Assembly: GCF_009695605.1 (NCBI RefSeq)
Contig: NZ_VUNQ01000011.1
Location: 31,825 to 95,824 of the forward strand
From: Tissierella pigra
Lineage (GTDB): Bacteria > Bacillota > Clostridia > Tissierellales > Tissierellaceae
Reading direction: 5' to 3'
Length of the DNA stretch: 64,000 bases
Made by a program: the position numbers and the translations under genes. The notes beneath the pieces were generated by a model. The model saw only the letters and a list, made by a program, of their open reading frames with translations. It did not search any database and was not told where the DNA came from. Below, in pieces: positions 8,761 to 17,819 of the stretch (its first letter is position 1; every line of letters begins with the position of its first letter).

Positions 8761-9315
8761 TTAAGCTTTATATAGTATATCATCTTTTAGTTCTTTTGCT
8801 TTTTCTTCTCCTAATAAGTATTCTATTATTTCTATGGCAAAGTCTACTGCCAATGCTGGTCCTCTTGCTGTTATGATATTGCAGTCCCTAAGAACATTTT
8901 CTTCAATATATATTCCACTTTTTAATTCTTCTCCAAATCCTGGATATGAAGTTACATTTTTACCATTTATAACTCCTGCTCTTTCAAGAACTATAGGGCC
9001 TGCACATATGGCTGCTACTAGACCACCATATTTATCTATTTCCTTTACTATATCAATTACTTTATGATTATCCCTAAGATTTGTAGCTCCTGGTAACCCT
9101 CCTGGAATAATTACCCCATCATAGGAATCTATATCGCTAATATTGTCTATATTGTTGTCTGCAATAACTACAATATCATGAGCTCCTTTTACCCTATTAT
9201 CTTGTGTAATGCCTATGGTTTCAACAAGAATATCTTTTCTTCTAAGATAATCTACTACTGTTAAAGCCTCCACCTCTTCAAATCCTTCTGCTAAAAATAA
9301 GATAACTTTCTTCAT
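8761..9315 (-). CDS. DJ-1/PfpI family protein
   Basis: 184 residues with the DJ-1/ThiJ/PfpI fold signature: FLAEGFEEVEA at the start supplies the conserved Glu, and VAAICAGPIVLERAG places the nucleophilic Cys at 104 in the elbow. ITARGPALAVDFAIEIIEYL near the end is typical of the DJ-1 branch (YajL-like). Such proteins act on protein or nucleotide glycation products or in redox stress; the exact substrate cannot be read from sequence. RBS AGGAGG precedes the ATG. It probably reads through into the small peptide at 8621. Confidence 0.85.
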   Translation of the reverse strand: MKKVILFLAEGFEEVEALTVVDYLRRKDILVETIGITQDNRVKGAHDIVVIADNNIDNISDIDSYDGVIIPGGLPGATNLRDNHKVIDIVKEIDKYGGLVAAICAGPIVLERAGVINGKNVTSYPGFGEELKSGIYIEENVLRDCNIITARGPALAVDFAIEIIEYLLGEEKAKELKDDILYKA

Positions 9316-9469
9316 ATAACCCCTCCTATTTTTCCTTATATTTATCTATACCCAAAATCTCCAAAAATCCTTACAAATAATCTTTTGGATAATTTATACA
9401 TAGGAAGAATTTAATTTATATGTATAATACTAAATAAGATACTGATAAAATTTATAAGGAGTGAACAAA

Positions 9470-9733
9470 ATGATTTTATATGTTGCTATATTAGAAACTA
9501 CTGATTCAAAAAAAGATGATGAAATATTAGATGTACATAAAGCTTATCTTCAAAAGCTTATAGATGAAGGGAAGATATTTGCTAAAGGGCCTTTTACAGA
9601 CCATAGTGGGGGACTTGTGATTTATAAAGCTGATTCCTATGAAGAAGCCAAAAGAATGGCTGAAAATGATCCTGCTATATTGGAGAAGTCTCGAAAATTA
9701 ACATTAAAGGAATGGCGTAGCAATATAGAATAG
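9470..9733 (+). CDS. YciI-like protein
   Basis: 87 residues from ATG 9470, which sits 8 nt after AAGGAG; a GTG at 9461 abuts that site and is unlikely to be used. The sequence has the YciI fold features: LDVHKAYLQKLIDEGK, FAKGPFTDHSGGLVIYKADS and a C-terminal AENDPA segment. The family is a dimeric alpha-beta barrel with a conserved His (here in the DVHKAYL helix) and Asp, of uncertain enzymatic role. Stands alone, followed by its own terminator. Confidence 0.85.
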   Translation: MILYVAILETTDSKKDDEILDVHKAYLQKLIDEGKIFAKGPFTDHSGGLVIYKADSYEEAKRMAENDPAILEKSRKLTLKEWRSNIE

Positions 9734-9741
9734 CTTCCTGT

Positions 9742-9775
9742 AAAACACTAAGATTCTTAGTGTTTTATTTATTTT
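9742..9775 (+). terminator. Intrinsic terminator after the YciI-like gene
   Basis: An 11-bp perfect stem (9742-9752 with 9756-9766), 3-nt loop and a T-rich tail. Confidence 0.9.
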
Positions 9776-9866
9776 ATAGTAATTCCACTAGAATATATAT
9801 TGACTATGTATGGGTATTATAATATATAATATTAGTTAGCCAGATAGGTAAGGAGAAGATAATTCT

Positions 9867-10778
9867 ATGAATAAGTTTAAAAGGGTACTTCTAAAGATTT
9901 TATCTATTCCCCACTTTAACCTTAAAAAGCATTATAAATTATATAGAAGATTTTTAAATATATTTAAACAAGCACCTGAACCAATATATAAAACATTGGA
10001 TCATAAAATTATAATGGAAAATAGAGAGATTCCCCTTAGAGTTTTTATTCCTAAATCAAATCCTTTACAAAAAGTTCTTATCTTTTTCCATGGTGGAGGT
10101 TGGGTTACGGGAAATATTGATTATTATACTAATGTATGTACAAATTTAGCCAATATGACTAATCATATAGTTGTTTCAGTAGACTATCGATTAGCACCTG
10201 AAAATCCTTTTCCTGCTGGATTAGAGGATTGTTATTATGTTGCTCGAGAAATCTTTAAAAACCCTGAAATACTAAATTGTAAAAAAGAGGATATAGTCTT
10301 AATAGGAGATAGTGCTGGGGGAAACTTGGCTGCTGTCGTTTCTCTTATGGCTAGAGATAAAGGTGAGTTTCTGCCTACTAAACAAATACTAATCTATCCT
10401 GCTACAAATTATGACCATAGTATAAATTCTCCTTATGCTTCAGTAATAGAAAATGGAGAGAACTATATAATGACCTCAAGACGAATACAGGACTATATGT
10501 ACTTATATGTTGAAAATGAAGAAGATAGGTTAAATCCCTATGTGGCACCGATACTATCTAAAGACCTTTCTAACCAGCCAAAAACTTTAATTATAACAGC
10601 TGAATTTGACCCTCTCCGTGATGAAGGTGAAGCTTATGGCATGAAATTAAGGGATTTTGGCAATGATGTCAAAATACATAGAATGAAAAATATGATACAT
10701 GGATTTTTCTCTAATCCTTTAAGCTTAGATAGTATAGATGAATTCTATGAAATTATAAATATATTTTTAAAAGACTAA
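9867..10778 (+). CDS. Alpha/beta hydrolase, hormone-sensitive-lipase type esterase
   Basis: 303 residues. HGGGW (75-79) is the oxyanion-hole motif of the HSL/bacterial family IV esterases and GDSAGG (147-152) holds the nucleophile Ser149. The FDPLRDEG Asp (~245) and MIHGF His (~275) complete the triad. No signal peptide, so cytoplasmic. It is followed within ~20 bp by a condensation-type acyltransferase and then a zinc-ribbon membrane protein, forming a three-gene operon. Esterase plus acyltransferase suggests making and breaking of a small ester or lipid; the substrate is unknown. Confidence 0.85.
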   Translation: MNKFKRVLLKILSIPHFNLKKHYKLYRRFLNIFKQAPEPIYKTLDHKIIMENREIPLRVFIPKSNPLQKVLIFFHGGGWVTGNIDYYTNVCTNLANMTNHIVVSVDYRLAPENPFPAGLEDCYYVAREIFKNPEILNCKKEDIVLIGDSAGGNLAAVVSLMARDKGEFLPTKQILIYPATNYDHSINSPYASVIENGENYIMTSRRIQDYMYLYVENEEDRLNPYVAPILSKDLSNQPKTLIITAEFDPLRDEGEAYGMKLRDFGNDVKIHRMKNMIHGFFSNPLSLDSIDEFYEIINIFLKD

Positions 10779-10798
10779 ACATTGAAATGGTGGTTAAT

Positions 10799-12064
10799 AT
10801 GAAACAACAAAAAGAAGAAAAATGGACTAGACTTGATAATGCCTCTAAGTTTTTCCCTGCAGTTGCAAATAATAAGGATACAAAAGTATTTAGATTTTCC
10901 TGTGAGTTGTACGAAGATGTAGAGCCAAAGGTTTTACAAAAATCTCTAGATTTAACTATGGAAAGTTTTCCATTCTATAGGTCCATATTAAGAAGGGGAC
11001 TCTTCTGGTACTATTTTGAATCCAGTGACCTAGAACCTATTATTGAACTAGAAAATAAACCTTTATGCGCTCCTATTTACATAAGAAATGAAAGAAATCT
11101 TTTATTTCGTGTCTTTTATTACAATAAAAGGATTAACTTGGAAGTATTCCACTCTCTTACTGATGGTGCTGGTGCTATTTGGTTTATGGAAACCCTTATA
11201 TATCATTATATGACCATAAGATATAAAGATAAATTTAAGGATAAAGGTCTAAAACTAAACTATAAAGCTTCCATAAGTGAGAAATCAGATGATAGCTTTA
11301 AGAAAAACTACAATAAAAGAGATATTTTTATACACGGTAGAAACAAAGGGGTTTCTGCCTATCAAATCAAAGGAAGTAGAATTAAAGAAAATAGAATGAA
11401 ATTAATCGAAGGTGCTATGTCTGTAAAATCAGTTTTGGATATAGCTCATGAATATAATACTACTTTAACAGTATTCTTGACTTCTTTACTTATATATTCT
11501 ATTTATAAAGAGATGCCACTTAATAAAAAGCACAAACCCATAGTACTGTCTGTTCCCATTAATTTAAGACCTTACTTTAAGTCAACAACAGCAAGAAACT
11601 TTTTTAGTACTATGAGCATTAGCCATGGCGTTCACAATCAAGATTTAAATTTAGATGAAATAATTCAAAATGTAAACAATAGTTTTAAGGAAAATCTAAC
11701 TAAAGAAGCCTTGGATAAAAAATTAAATCATTTTATGTCCTTAGAAAAAAGCATTTTTACAAGAATAGTCCCTTTAACTATTAAAGACTATGTTATACAT
11801 GCAGCAACTAAACTAGATGATAAAAAAATAACTTCATCTATTTCAAATATTGGAAAGATTATTATGCCAGAGGAGTTTAGTGATTATATAAAACAATTTA
11901 GTATTTGCGTAAGTGCAAGAAGACCCTTAATTACTTTATGTACTTATGATGATAGATTAGTTATAAGTTTTACTTCACCTTTTGAAGAAACCGATATACA
12001 AAGAACATTTTTTCAATTTCTTTCTGAAAAAGGAATAGAAATTGAAATCACATCAAATCTTTAG
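10799..12064 (+). CDS. Alcohol-acetyltransferase / condensation-type acyltransferase
   Basis: About 421 residues from ATG 10799 (GGTGG 5 nt upstream); an in-frame ATG at 10787 is possible. The motif HSLTDGAG at ~118-125 is the HxxxDG catalytic motif of the CoA-dependent acyltransferase/condensation superfamily, and VLSVPINLRPYF with SISNIGKI further on are typical of alcohol acetyltransferase-like members. These enzymes transfer acyl groups to hydroxyl or amine acceptors. It lies between the esterase and the zinc-ribbon membrane protein on the same strand with short gaps. Confidence 0.75.
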   Translation: MKQQKEEKWTRLDNASKFFPAVANNKDTKVFRFSCELYEDVEPKVLQKSLDLTMESFPFYRSILRRGLFWYYFESSDLEPIIELENKPLCAPIYIRNERNLLFRVFYYNKRINLEVFHSLTDGAGAIWFMETLIYHYMTIRYKDKFKDKGLKLNYKASISEKSDDSFKKNYNKRDIFIHGRNKGVSAYQIKGSRIKENRMKLIEGAMSVKSVLDIAHEYNTTLTVFLTSLLIYSIYKEMPLNKKHKPIVLSVPINLRPYFKSTTARNFFSTMSISHGVHNQDLNLDEIIQNVNNSFKENLTKEALDKKLNHFMSLEKSIFTRIVPLTIKDYVIHAATKLDDKKITSSISNIGKIIMPEEFSDYIKQFSICVSARRPLITLCTYDDRLVISFTSPFEETDIQRTFFQFLSEKGIEIEITSNL

Positions 12065-12078
12065 AAAGAAGTGAATAT

Positions 12079-12744
12079 ATGAATTACTGTAGCCATTGTG
12101 AAGTTAAAATACGAGGAGAACAAGAAAAGTGCCCATTATGCGGAAATATGTTATCAGATAATCATCATAATCACCATGAAAAGATTTTTCCAAATGTTCT
12201 CCCATATTACGAAAAACATTTAGCCATTAGAATTTTACTATTTATTTCAATAGCAACTGTGGTAGTTAGCTTTTCCATTAATATTATATTTCCTTCAAAT
12301 ATAAACTGGCCATTATTGTTAGTATTTGCTCTAGTTAGTATATGGCTTGGAGTTATTGCCCTTATTCAAAGAAGGTATCATATAGCGAAAAAAATCGTTC
12401 GGCAAGTTTGTATTATATCTTTATTGGCAATTTTTTGGGATTGGCGAATAGGATGGAAAGGTTGGTCATTAGATTATGTAATACCTATTACTTGTGTTAC
12501 TGCTATGATAACTATGTATATAATAGCTCAAGTTATGAAACTTAGTACAAAGGAGTATATTACTTATACATTAATTGATGGGTTATTTGGTATTATTCCA
12601 ATTTTATTTTTTATATTTGGTTGGATAAATGTAATCTACCCAACTATTATCTGTGTAACCCTAAGTATTATATCTGTATCTGCAATATTTATATTTAGAG
12701 GAAAGGATATTAAAGTTGAATTAGATAAGAGAATGCACATATAA
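12079..12744 (+). CDS. Zinc-ribbon membrane protein (DUF6320-like)
   Basis: 221 residues. The N-terminus has two Cys pairs, CSHC and CPLCG (residues ~4-22), forming a zinc ribbon, followed by a His-rich stretch HHNHHE. About six to seven hydrophobic helices follow. This layout matches DUF6320 proteins, which often sit beside an HSL-type hydrolase and an acetyltransferase as here. It is the last gene of the operon starting at 9867 and ends at a clear terminator. Confidence 0.7.
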   Translation: MNYCSHCEVKIRGEQEKCPLCGNMLSDNHHNHHEKIFPNVLPYYEKHLAIRILLFISIATVVVSFSINIIFPSNINWPLLLVFALVSIWLGVIALIQRRYHIAKKIVRQVCIISLLAIFWDWRIGWKGWSLDYVIPITCVTAMITMYIIAQVMKLSTKEYITYTLIDGLFGIIPILFFIFGWINVIYPTIICVTLSIISVSAIFIFRGKDIKVELDKRMHI

Positions 12745-12778
12745 AAGCTTCTACAAGATTTGTAGAAGCTTTATATTA
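12744..12778. terminator. Bidirectional terminator between convergent genes
   Basis: AAAGCTTCTACAA (12744-12756) pairs perfectly with 12760-12772 across a 3-nt loop. It serves the zinc-ribbon gene (+) and the GGDEF gene (-). Confidence 0.9.
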
Positions 12779-13691
12779 TTATTTTATTTCTCCCTGCATT
12801 TTTGGCCTCATATAGTCTATTATCCGCTATTTTTATTAGTTCATCTGTATTGATATTATCTAAATCTATTTCACTAGATTCTACAATTCCAGAACTAAAT
12901 GTAATATTTATACTTATACCCTCATAGATAAAAGGTTTATTTCCAATTATATTTAATATCCTTTCCATTAGTATATAAGCATTTTCTTTATCTGTATCTG
13001 GTAATAATAGGATAAACTCTTCTCCTCCATACCTACCAAATATGTCATAAGACCTTATATTTTGATTTATAATATTTACAAACTTAGTTAATATATAGTC
13101 TCCTGCTTGATGCCCATAGGAATCATTGATTTCTTTAAAAAGGTCAATATCTAACATAACTAGAGAAAAAGAATTTTTAACTCTTTTATAATTGTCTATG
13201 AGTTGGCTAAATCTATCCATTAAATACCATCTATTATATGAGTTGGTCAATGGATCTCTTATAACAATTTCTTTTAGTCTAGCTTCTAAAAGTTTTCTTT
13301 CTGTTATATCATGTTTTACAGCTAAATAGTAGGTAAGTATTCCTTCTTTATTATATATGGGAGTAATTCTAGAATCCTCATAATATAAGCTTCCATCTTT
13401 TCTCCTATTTATTAACTCACCATTCCAGACTCCACCATTGGATATGGTATACCACATTTGTTCATATATCTCTGAAGGGGTAATCTCAGATTTTAAAATC
13501 CTTGGAGTTTTTCCTATGGCCTCTTGCCTAGAATAGCCTGTGACTTTTTCAAATACTGGATTCACATATATAATATCACCTTCTATATTTGTAATAAGTA
13601 TTACAACAGAAGATTGATCTATTGCTGTAGATAATATATTTCTTTCGTTTTCAATATCAAAATCTATTTTTTCTTTATCTTTATTTTCCAT
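12771..13691 (-). CDS. PAS-GGDEF diguanylate cyclase
   Basis: 306 residues from ATG 13691, six nt after AAGGTG; an upstream GTG at 13700 overlaps that site. Residues ~20-135 form a PAS domain with a PAC motif (YYLAVKHDITERK). Residues ~145-305 form a GGDEF domain with the intact active-site loop YGGEEF, so it should make cyclic di-GMP from two GTP. No membrane segment, so it senses a cytoplasmic signal or ligand. No RxxD product-inhibition site is obvious immediately before the loop (TKFVNIINQNIRSYD is there instead). Monocistronic. Confidence 0.9.
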   Translation of the reverse strand: MENKDKEKIDFDIENERNILSTAIDQSSVVILITNIEGDIIYVNPVFEKVTGYSRQEAIGKTPRILKSEITPSEIYEQMWYTISNGGVWNGELINRRKDGSLYYEDSRITPIYNKEGILTYYLAVKHDITERKLLEARLKEIVIRDPLTNSYNRWYLMDRFSQLIDNYKRVKNSFSLVMLDIDLFKEINDSYGHQAGDYILTKFVNIINQNIRSYDIFGRYGGEEFILLLPDTDKENAYILMERILNIIGNKPFIYEGISINITFSSGIVESSEIDLDNINTDELIKIADNRLYEAKNAGRNKIII

Positions 13692-13781
13692 ATCTATCAC
13701 CTTTACACTAGTTAGCTTAGATTCTATCTTATTTTTTATCTATTGTAAAGATATTAAATTCATTCCAAATAATGTATAAAA

Positions 13782-13806
13782 AAGAGCCTCTTTTTAAGAA
13801 GCTCTT
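13782..13806 (-). terminator. Terminator of the ATP-grasp gene
   Basis: An 11-bp stem (13782-13792 with 13796-13806, one G-U) is followed on the minus strand by a T run. It overlaps the stop codon of the gene. Confidence 0.85.
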
Positions 13807-14597
13807 GGAAATGTTGGATTAATAGGTGTAAAGTCAGGGTCTCTGCTAATATATTCATAAATATATTTTTCTACTGAAATACCCATATTTCTTAAGCCTT
13901 CGTTACCAAACATTACATTGTATTCTAATATATATAGTCTATTATCTACTACTACAACATCAAATCCTGCATGATTTATATTTAATTCTTTTGCTACATT
14001 TTCTACTAATTCAATAGCTTCCTTAGGTACATTATCATAATCATAAGTTGCACCTTTTGCTATATTGTTATGAAACTGTCCTTCTCCTGCAATTCTCCAA
14101 TAAGCTCCAATTACTTTATCTCCTACATATACAATTCTAATATCCCTATCTATAGGAAGTTTTTCTTGAATATATATAGACTCATTGGTTTCTATATAAG
14201 ATTTAAGTTCTTCTCTATTTTCTACTAAAAAAACTCCTCTGCCCATGGAGCTTTTGATTTCCTTCGCAACTAAGGGGTAGCCAAACTCCTCTTCTATAGT
14301 TTCTATATTTATACGATCCTTGCTTGTTATTTGAGTATAAGGTATGTTTTTAGGAAATATAGCTTGTAATACCCTAGTAGTCTCAACTTTATTATGCCCT
14401 AGTTGATAAGTGCTAATGTTTGGAAATATCTTTTTCTTTAACCCATATACCAATGTATTTACCTGCCAGTATTCAGGAAATAAAATATAATCTGCTTCTT
14501 TAATCTTATCCATTTCCATTAACATATTTTCTGGCTTAATATAGGTAACATTAGGCATTCCTAATGTCCTAAAAGGATTAAATGTAACTATTCTCAT
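13794..14597 (-). CDS. RimK-like ATP-grasp ligase
   Basis: 267 residues from ATG 14597 (AAAGGA 7 nt upstream); upstream in-frame codons to 14657 lack a ribosome site. The ATP-grasp core is visible: YPLVAKEIKSSMGRGVFLV (ATP lysine and glycine loop), YIQEKLP, RDIRIVYVGDKVIGAYWR and LEYNVMFGNEG (metal-binding Glu/Asn). This is the RimK/glutamate-ligase branch, which joins an amino acid to a carboxylate using ATP. The N-terminal ~75 residues are a short pre-ATP-grasp domain. Substrates cannot be inferred; it is monocistronic. Confidence 0.8.
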   Translation of the reverse strand: MRIVTFNPFRTLGMPNVTYIKPENMLMEMDKIKEADYILFPEYWQVNTLVYGLKKKIFPNISTYQLGHNKVETTRVLQAIFPKNIPYTQITSKDRINIETIEEEFGYPLVAKEIKSSMGRGVFLVENREELKSYIETNESIYIQEKLPIDRDIRIVYVGDKVIGAYWRIAGEGQFHNNIAKGATYDYDNVPKEAIELVENVAKELNINHAGFDVVVVDNRLYILEYNVMFGNEGLRNMGISVEKYIYEYISRDPDFTPINPTFPRAS

Positions 14598-14753
14598 GAT
14601 ACCATCCTTTCTAATTTGTGACAAAAATATTTTACTCTTAAAAAGGACTTTTAGCAATATATTTTTTACTGGAAAAAGATATTTTTGAAGAAAACTTTTT
14701 TATGTATTCACAACAATGCTAAAAATAATAAAAATACTAAGAGAACATTTGCA

Positions 14754-14817
14754 GGACACGATTTAATTCTTAGCTTACATGAACTTTAGAATTATTCGTG
14801 TCCAAAACTGTGAACGT
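14754..14817. repeat. Inverted repeat, 18-bp arms
   Basis: GGACACGATTTAATTCTTA at ~14755 pairs imperfectly with the segment ending ATTCGTGTCC at ~14812 across a ~13-nt loop. It lies in the 215-bp gap between lipA and the ATP-grasp gene. It has no good T tail, so terminator, operator or mobile-element remnant all remain possible. Confidence 0.45.
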
Positions 14818-14872
14818 GGATTTTTATTATTTTTTTATTCACTGTCAATAGTAACAAAGATTTTTTTATGTA

Positions 14873-15715
14873 TTAAAAATCTTCTGCATAGTAGGAACTT
14901 CTAACAAGAGGTGATGATGCTACCCTCTTAAATCCCATAGATAAAGCTATCTCTTTATATTCGTCAAATTGTTCAGGTGTAATATACTCCACTACTTCTA
15001 TATGTGACGAAGTAGGTTGCAGATATTGTCCTAGTGTTAACATATCACACTCTACTTCTCGAAGTCTCTTAAATACATCTATTACCTGTTCTTTAGTCTC
15101 ACCTAGTCCCAACATCATACCAGATTTTGTCATCATATTGGGCTTTACTTTCTTTACATAACTAAGTAGTTCTAATGATCTTTCAAATATTGCCATTGGC
15201 CTAACTTCATCATATAATTCTGGTACAGTTTCTACATTATGATTTAATACATTTGGTTCTGAATCTATAATAATATCTATTAACTTTTTATTCCCCTGCA
15301 TATCTGGTATAAGCAGTTCAATAGTTACATTTGGTGTTCTCTTTCTTATTTCTTTTACAACATTTGCAAATTGATTTGCTCCTTGGTCTGGTAAATCATC
15401 TCTAGTGACAGATGTAATAACAGTATGTTTTAAATTAAGTTTTTCTATAGCCTTAGCTACATTTTCTGGTTCTTTTAAATTTACCTTATCTGGCATTTCC
15501 CTAGTTACATTACAAAAAGTACAATTTCTAGTACAGTTTCTGCCTAGTATCATAAAAGTAGCTGTTCCTCTTGCAAAACACTCCATTCTATTGGGACAAT
15601 TGGCTTCATCACATACTGTATTTAAAGAAAGATCCGATAATAAAGATTTAACTTTGTTAGATACGACTCCTCCTTGCATTTTTACTCTAATCCACTCTGG
15701 TTTTCTTAATCGCAT
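14873..15715 (-). CDS. lipA: Lipoyl synthase LipA
   Basis: 280 residues, usual length. The radical SAM motif CTRNCTFC (~59-66) binds the first 4Fe-4S cluster and the N-terminal CDEANCPNRMEC (~35-46) binds the auxiliary cluster that supplies sulfur. RSSYYAED at the C-terminus carries the conserved Ser that ligates the auxiliary cluster. It inserts two sulfur atoms into protein-bound octanoyl groups. RBS GGAGG lies inside the end of lplA and the two genes overlap, so synthesis and salvage of lipoate are co-expressed. Confidence 0.97.
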   Translation of the reverse strand: MRLRKPEWIRVKMQGGVVSNKVKSLLSDLSLNTVCDEANCPNRMECFARGTATFMILGRNCTRNCTFCNVTREMPDKVNLKEPENVAKAIEKLNLKHTVITSVTRDDLPDQGANQFANVVKEIRKRTPNVTIELLIPDMQGNKKLIDIIIDSEPNVLNHNVETVPELYDEVRPMAIFERSLELLSYVKKVKPNMMTKSGMMLGLGETKEQVIDVFKRLREVECDMLTLGQYLQPTSSHIEVVEYITPEQFDEYKEIALSMGFKRVASSPLVRSSYYAEDF

Positions 15716-16731
15716 TGGCTTACCTCCATATCTAATTCTATATCCAGTAATCCTTCAATAAATTCCTTTGCTGATAATCCATGAATATAGTCATTTATAT
15801 TTATTGTATTTAATACAGCTTCTAAAGCATTTATATTATGTTTTACCCCCATTAGTTTTTCTTCCAACTCTTTGATATTTTTTTCTCCGAAAAAATCCCC
15901 ATAAATAGAGATATTCTCTATTTGACCACTTTCCACCTCTAAATGATACTCAACCACTCCACTTGGATATTTTCTAGAATTTGTATATCTATAGTTAGGA
16001 CTCTTTCCATAGTTCCAATCCCAAGTTTCAAATCTATTTTTAACTATTTTATCTATTTCTTTTAAATCTTTTTCATTAAATTCATATATGGTTTCTATTC
16101 CATGGGTTTTTATTACATAGTTTTTTAAGTACTCTCTAAATTCCAGTAAATCCATTTTTTCGTCTATATGTTCAATAATATTAGTTACTCTAGCTCCCAC
16201 GGATTTCACCGATTTATCTACAAACTTTATAGGCTTACTTTTAAGTGCCAAAGATAATTTTGACATATCGCAATTATATAGTAGCGTTCCATGGTGAAGC
16301 AGTTTGTCCTTCTGAGAGTATTGTGCATTTCCAGAAAACTTCTTCCCACCTATTACTATATCATTTCTTCCTGTAAATTCTGCATTTGCCCCTAAAGACT
16401 TTAAGGCATTGATTACTGGTAATGCAAATTTTTCAAATCCATTTTTTACTTTAGTCTCTAGGGAATTTCTATAAGTAATAAATGTAAAATTCATATTTCC
16501 CAAATCATTATAAACAGTTCCACCACCTGATAATCTTCTAACTACTGTAATATGATTTTCCTCAACATAATCTAAATTTATTTCAGATATGGTATTCTGA
16601 TTTCTACCAATAAGTATAGAAGGTTTATTTATCCATAACATAAAAATCTCTTCATCAAAGTTATTCATTAGATATTCTTCCGCAGCATGGTTAAAGAATG
16701 GATCATTGCTATTATTTATTACATAAATCAT
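15706..16731 (-). CDS. lplA: Lipoate-protein ligase A
   Basis: 341 residues from ATG 16731, which follows AGGAGG; an upstream in-frame ATG at 16749 has no site. RRLSGGGTVYNDLGNMNFTF (~71-90) is the lipoyl-AMP-binding glycine loop and GGKKFSGNAQY supplies the catalytic lysine. The C-terminal ~90 residues form the accessory domain of full-length LplA. It activates free lipoate with ATP and transfers it to apo-proteins. Its acceptor proteins (GcvH or 2-oxoacid dehydrogenase) are not in this window. Confidence 0.95.
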   Translation of the reverse strand: MIYVINNSNDPFFNHAAEEYLMNNFDEEIFMLWINKPSILIGRNQNTISEINLDYVEENHITVVRRLSGGGTVYNDLGNMNFTFITYRNSLETKVKNGFEKFALPVINALKSLGANAEFTGRNDIVIGGKKFSGNAQYSQKDKLLHHGTLLYNCDMSKLSLALKSKPIKFVDKSVKSVGARVTNIIEHIDEKMDLLEFREYLKNYVIKTHGIETIYEFNEKDLKEIDKIVKNRFETWDWNYGKSPNYRYTNSRKYPSGVVEYHLEVESGQIENISIYGDFFGEKNIKELEEKLMGVKHNINALEAVLNTININDYIHGLSAKEFIEGLLDIELDMEVSQCD

Positions 16732-16840
16732 TAGAGTCCTCCTATTCATATGAACTATTCTAGTATAATTATATACAATAGTTCTACTACTTTCAATATT
16801 TCCATATTAAAGTATATTTCTTCAATCTAATTATAATTTA

Positions 16841-16892
16841 AAAAACACACTTAAAAAGTTAAGAATAAATTTAACTTTTTGAGTGTATTTTT
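16841..16892. terminator. Bidirectional terminator-type hairpin
   Basis: A 22-bp stem (16841-16862 with 16871-16892, two G-U type changes) has A/T-rich ends. It lies between the 44-residue protein gene and the lplA promoter region. Confidence 0.8.
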
Positions 16893-16915
16893 AAGTAAAT
16901 CAAATTTCAGTATTT

Positions 16916-17050
16916 CTATTCTTCAGTAGCAATTACAATTTTCTTTATGGGTTTTCCTAACTCCTTCTCTAACATTTCAATGATTTCCACATTAGGTATT
17001 CCTATAATTCCAATTGACGCTGCGTCTTTTCTTCCATACTTCTTTAACAT
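16916..17050 (-). CDS. Small protein (44 residues) of unknown function
   Basis: The open frame MLKKYGRKDAASIGIIG... starts at ATG 17050 with AAGGAG 8 nt before it. It ends in a basic/hydrophobic strand (GKPIKKIVIATEE). No signal peptide. The stop lies 24 bp before a strong terminator. It sits 19 bp after the TraX stop on the same strand and is probably co-transcribed with it. I do not recognise the family. Confidence 0.5.
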   Translation of the reverse strand: MLKKYGRKDAASIGIIGIPNVEIIEMLEKELGKPIKKIVIATEE

Positions 17051-17069
17051 ATAAGCACTCCTTATAATA

Positions 17070-17807
17070 TTATCTAGACAGTATTATAAAATTTATAAAT
17101 GCAATAATCCATAAATGTAATGGATAGAAAACATAGAAAAAATATTTGCCGAATTTATTATTCAATCCTCTTTCTCCATTATATAATGCTATAAAAGGAA
17201 AAACAAAGAAATAGTATATTTCACTTCTTAGAAGTATTGCTATAATTTCCACAGCTATATACCCTAAAAATCTTTCCCCTTTCTTATTGTGTAAAAAATA
17301 TGTAATTAACATAAATGGTAATAATACAACACCCCATTCTGACCAGAAACCTATAATAAAGCATATTGCTGACATCATTAAAAATAAAGACCGTACAATA
17401 CCTTTGCTATCTTTACTCCATATGATGAATGAAATACATAATACTCCAGCTACAATAGTGGGACATATAAAGGTTCTAATTTTTAGATATATATAATTGG
17501 ATTCAACTATTGTTGAGCTGAAATTTATAAGTAAGTATGTTAAAAGCTTATTACCTGCTAATACCAAAATCGTCCACATAACTAATCGCAAACAATATCT
17601 TTTTAAATTCCTAGTATATATAATTCCCTCAATAGCTAAATATGCAAACATAGGAGCTACACATCTTGAAATAATTAAAAAAACATGTGCTAAGTCATCG
17701 GAAACAAAATTATATCCAAATTCCAAATGATTCAACACCATCAAAAAAGCCATAATAAGCTTAATCTGAAATCCATTTAATCCCCTACGTTGAGTCATTA
17801 CCTCCAT
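17070..17807 (-). CDS. TraX family membrane protein
   Basis: About 245 residues. GFQIKLIMAFLMVLNHLEF with following helices and APMFAYLAIEGIIYTRN match TraX, a polytopic family (F-pilin N-acetylase is the type member) related to membrane acyltransferases. Around eight hydrophobic segments. The start is uncertain: ATG 17807 and ATG 17798 both have purine-rich upstream sequence, and 17819 abuts its own site. No pilus or conjugation genes are nearby, so it probably acylates something else at the membrane. Its upstream DNA resembles that of the LytTR regulator at 32020. Confidence 0.75.
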   Translation of the reverse strand: MEVMTQRRGLNGFQIKLIMAFLMVLNHLEFGYNFVSDDLAHVFLIISRCVAPMFAYLAIEGIIYTRNLKRYCLRLVMWTILVLAGNKLLTYLLINFSSTIVESNYIYLKIRTFICPTIVAGVLCISFIIWSKDSKGIVRSLFLMMSAICFIIGFWSEWGVVLLPFMLITYFLHNKKGERFLGYIAVEIIAILLRSEIYYFFVFPFIALYNGERGLNNKFGKYFFYVFYPLHLWIIAFINFIILSR

Positions 17808-17819
17808 AAAATAGCACAT

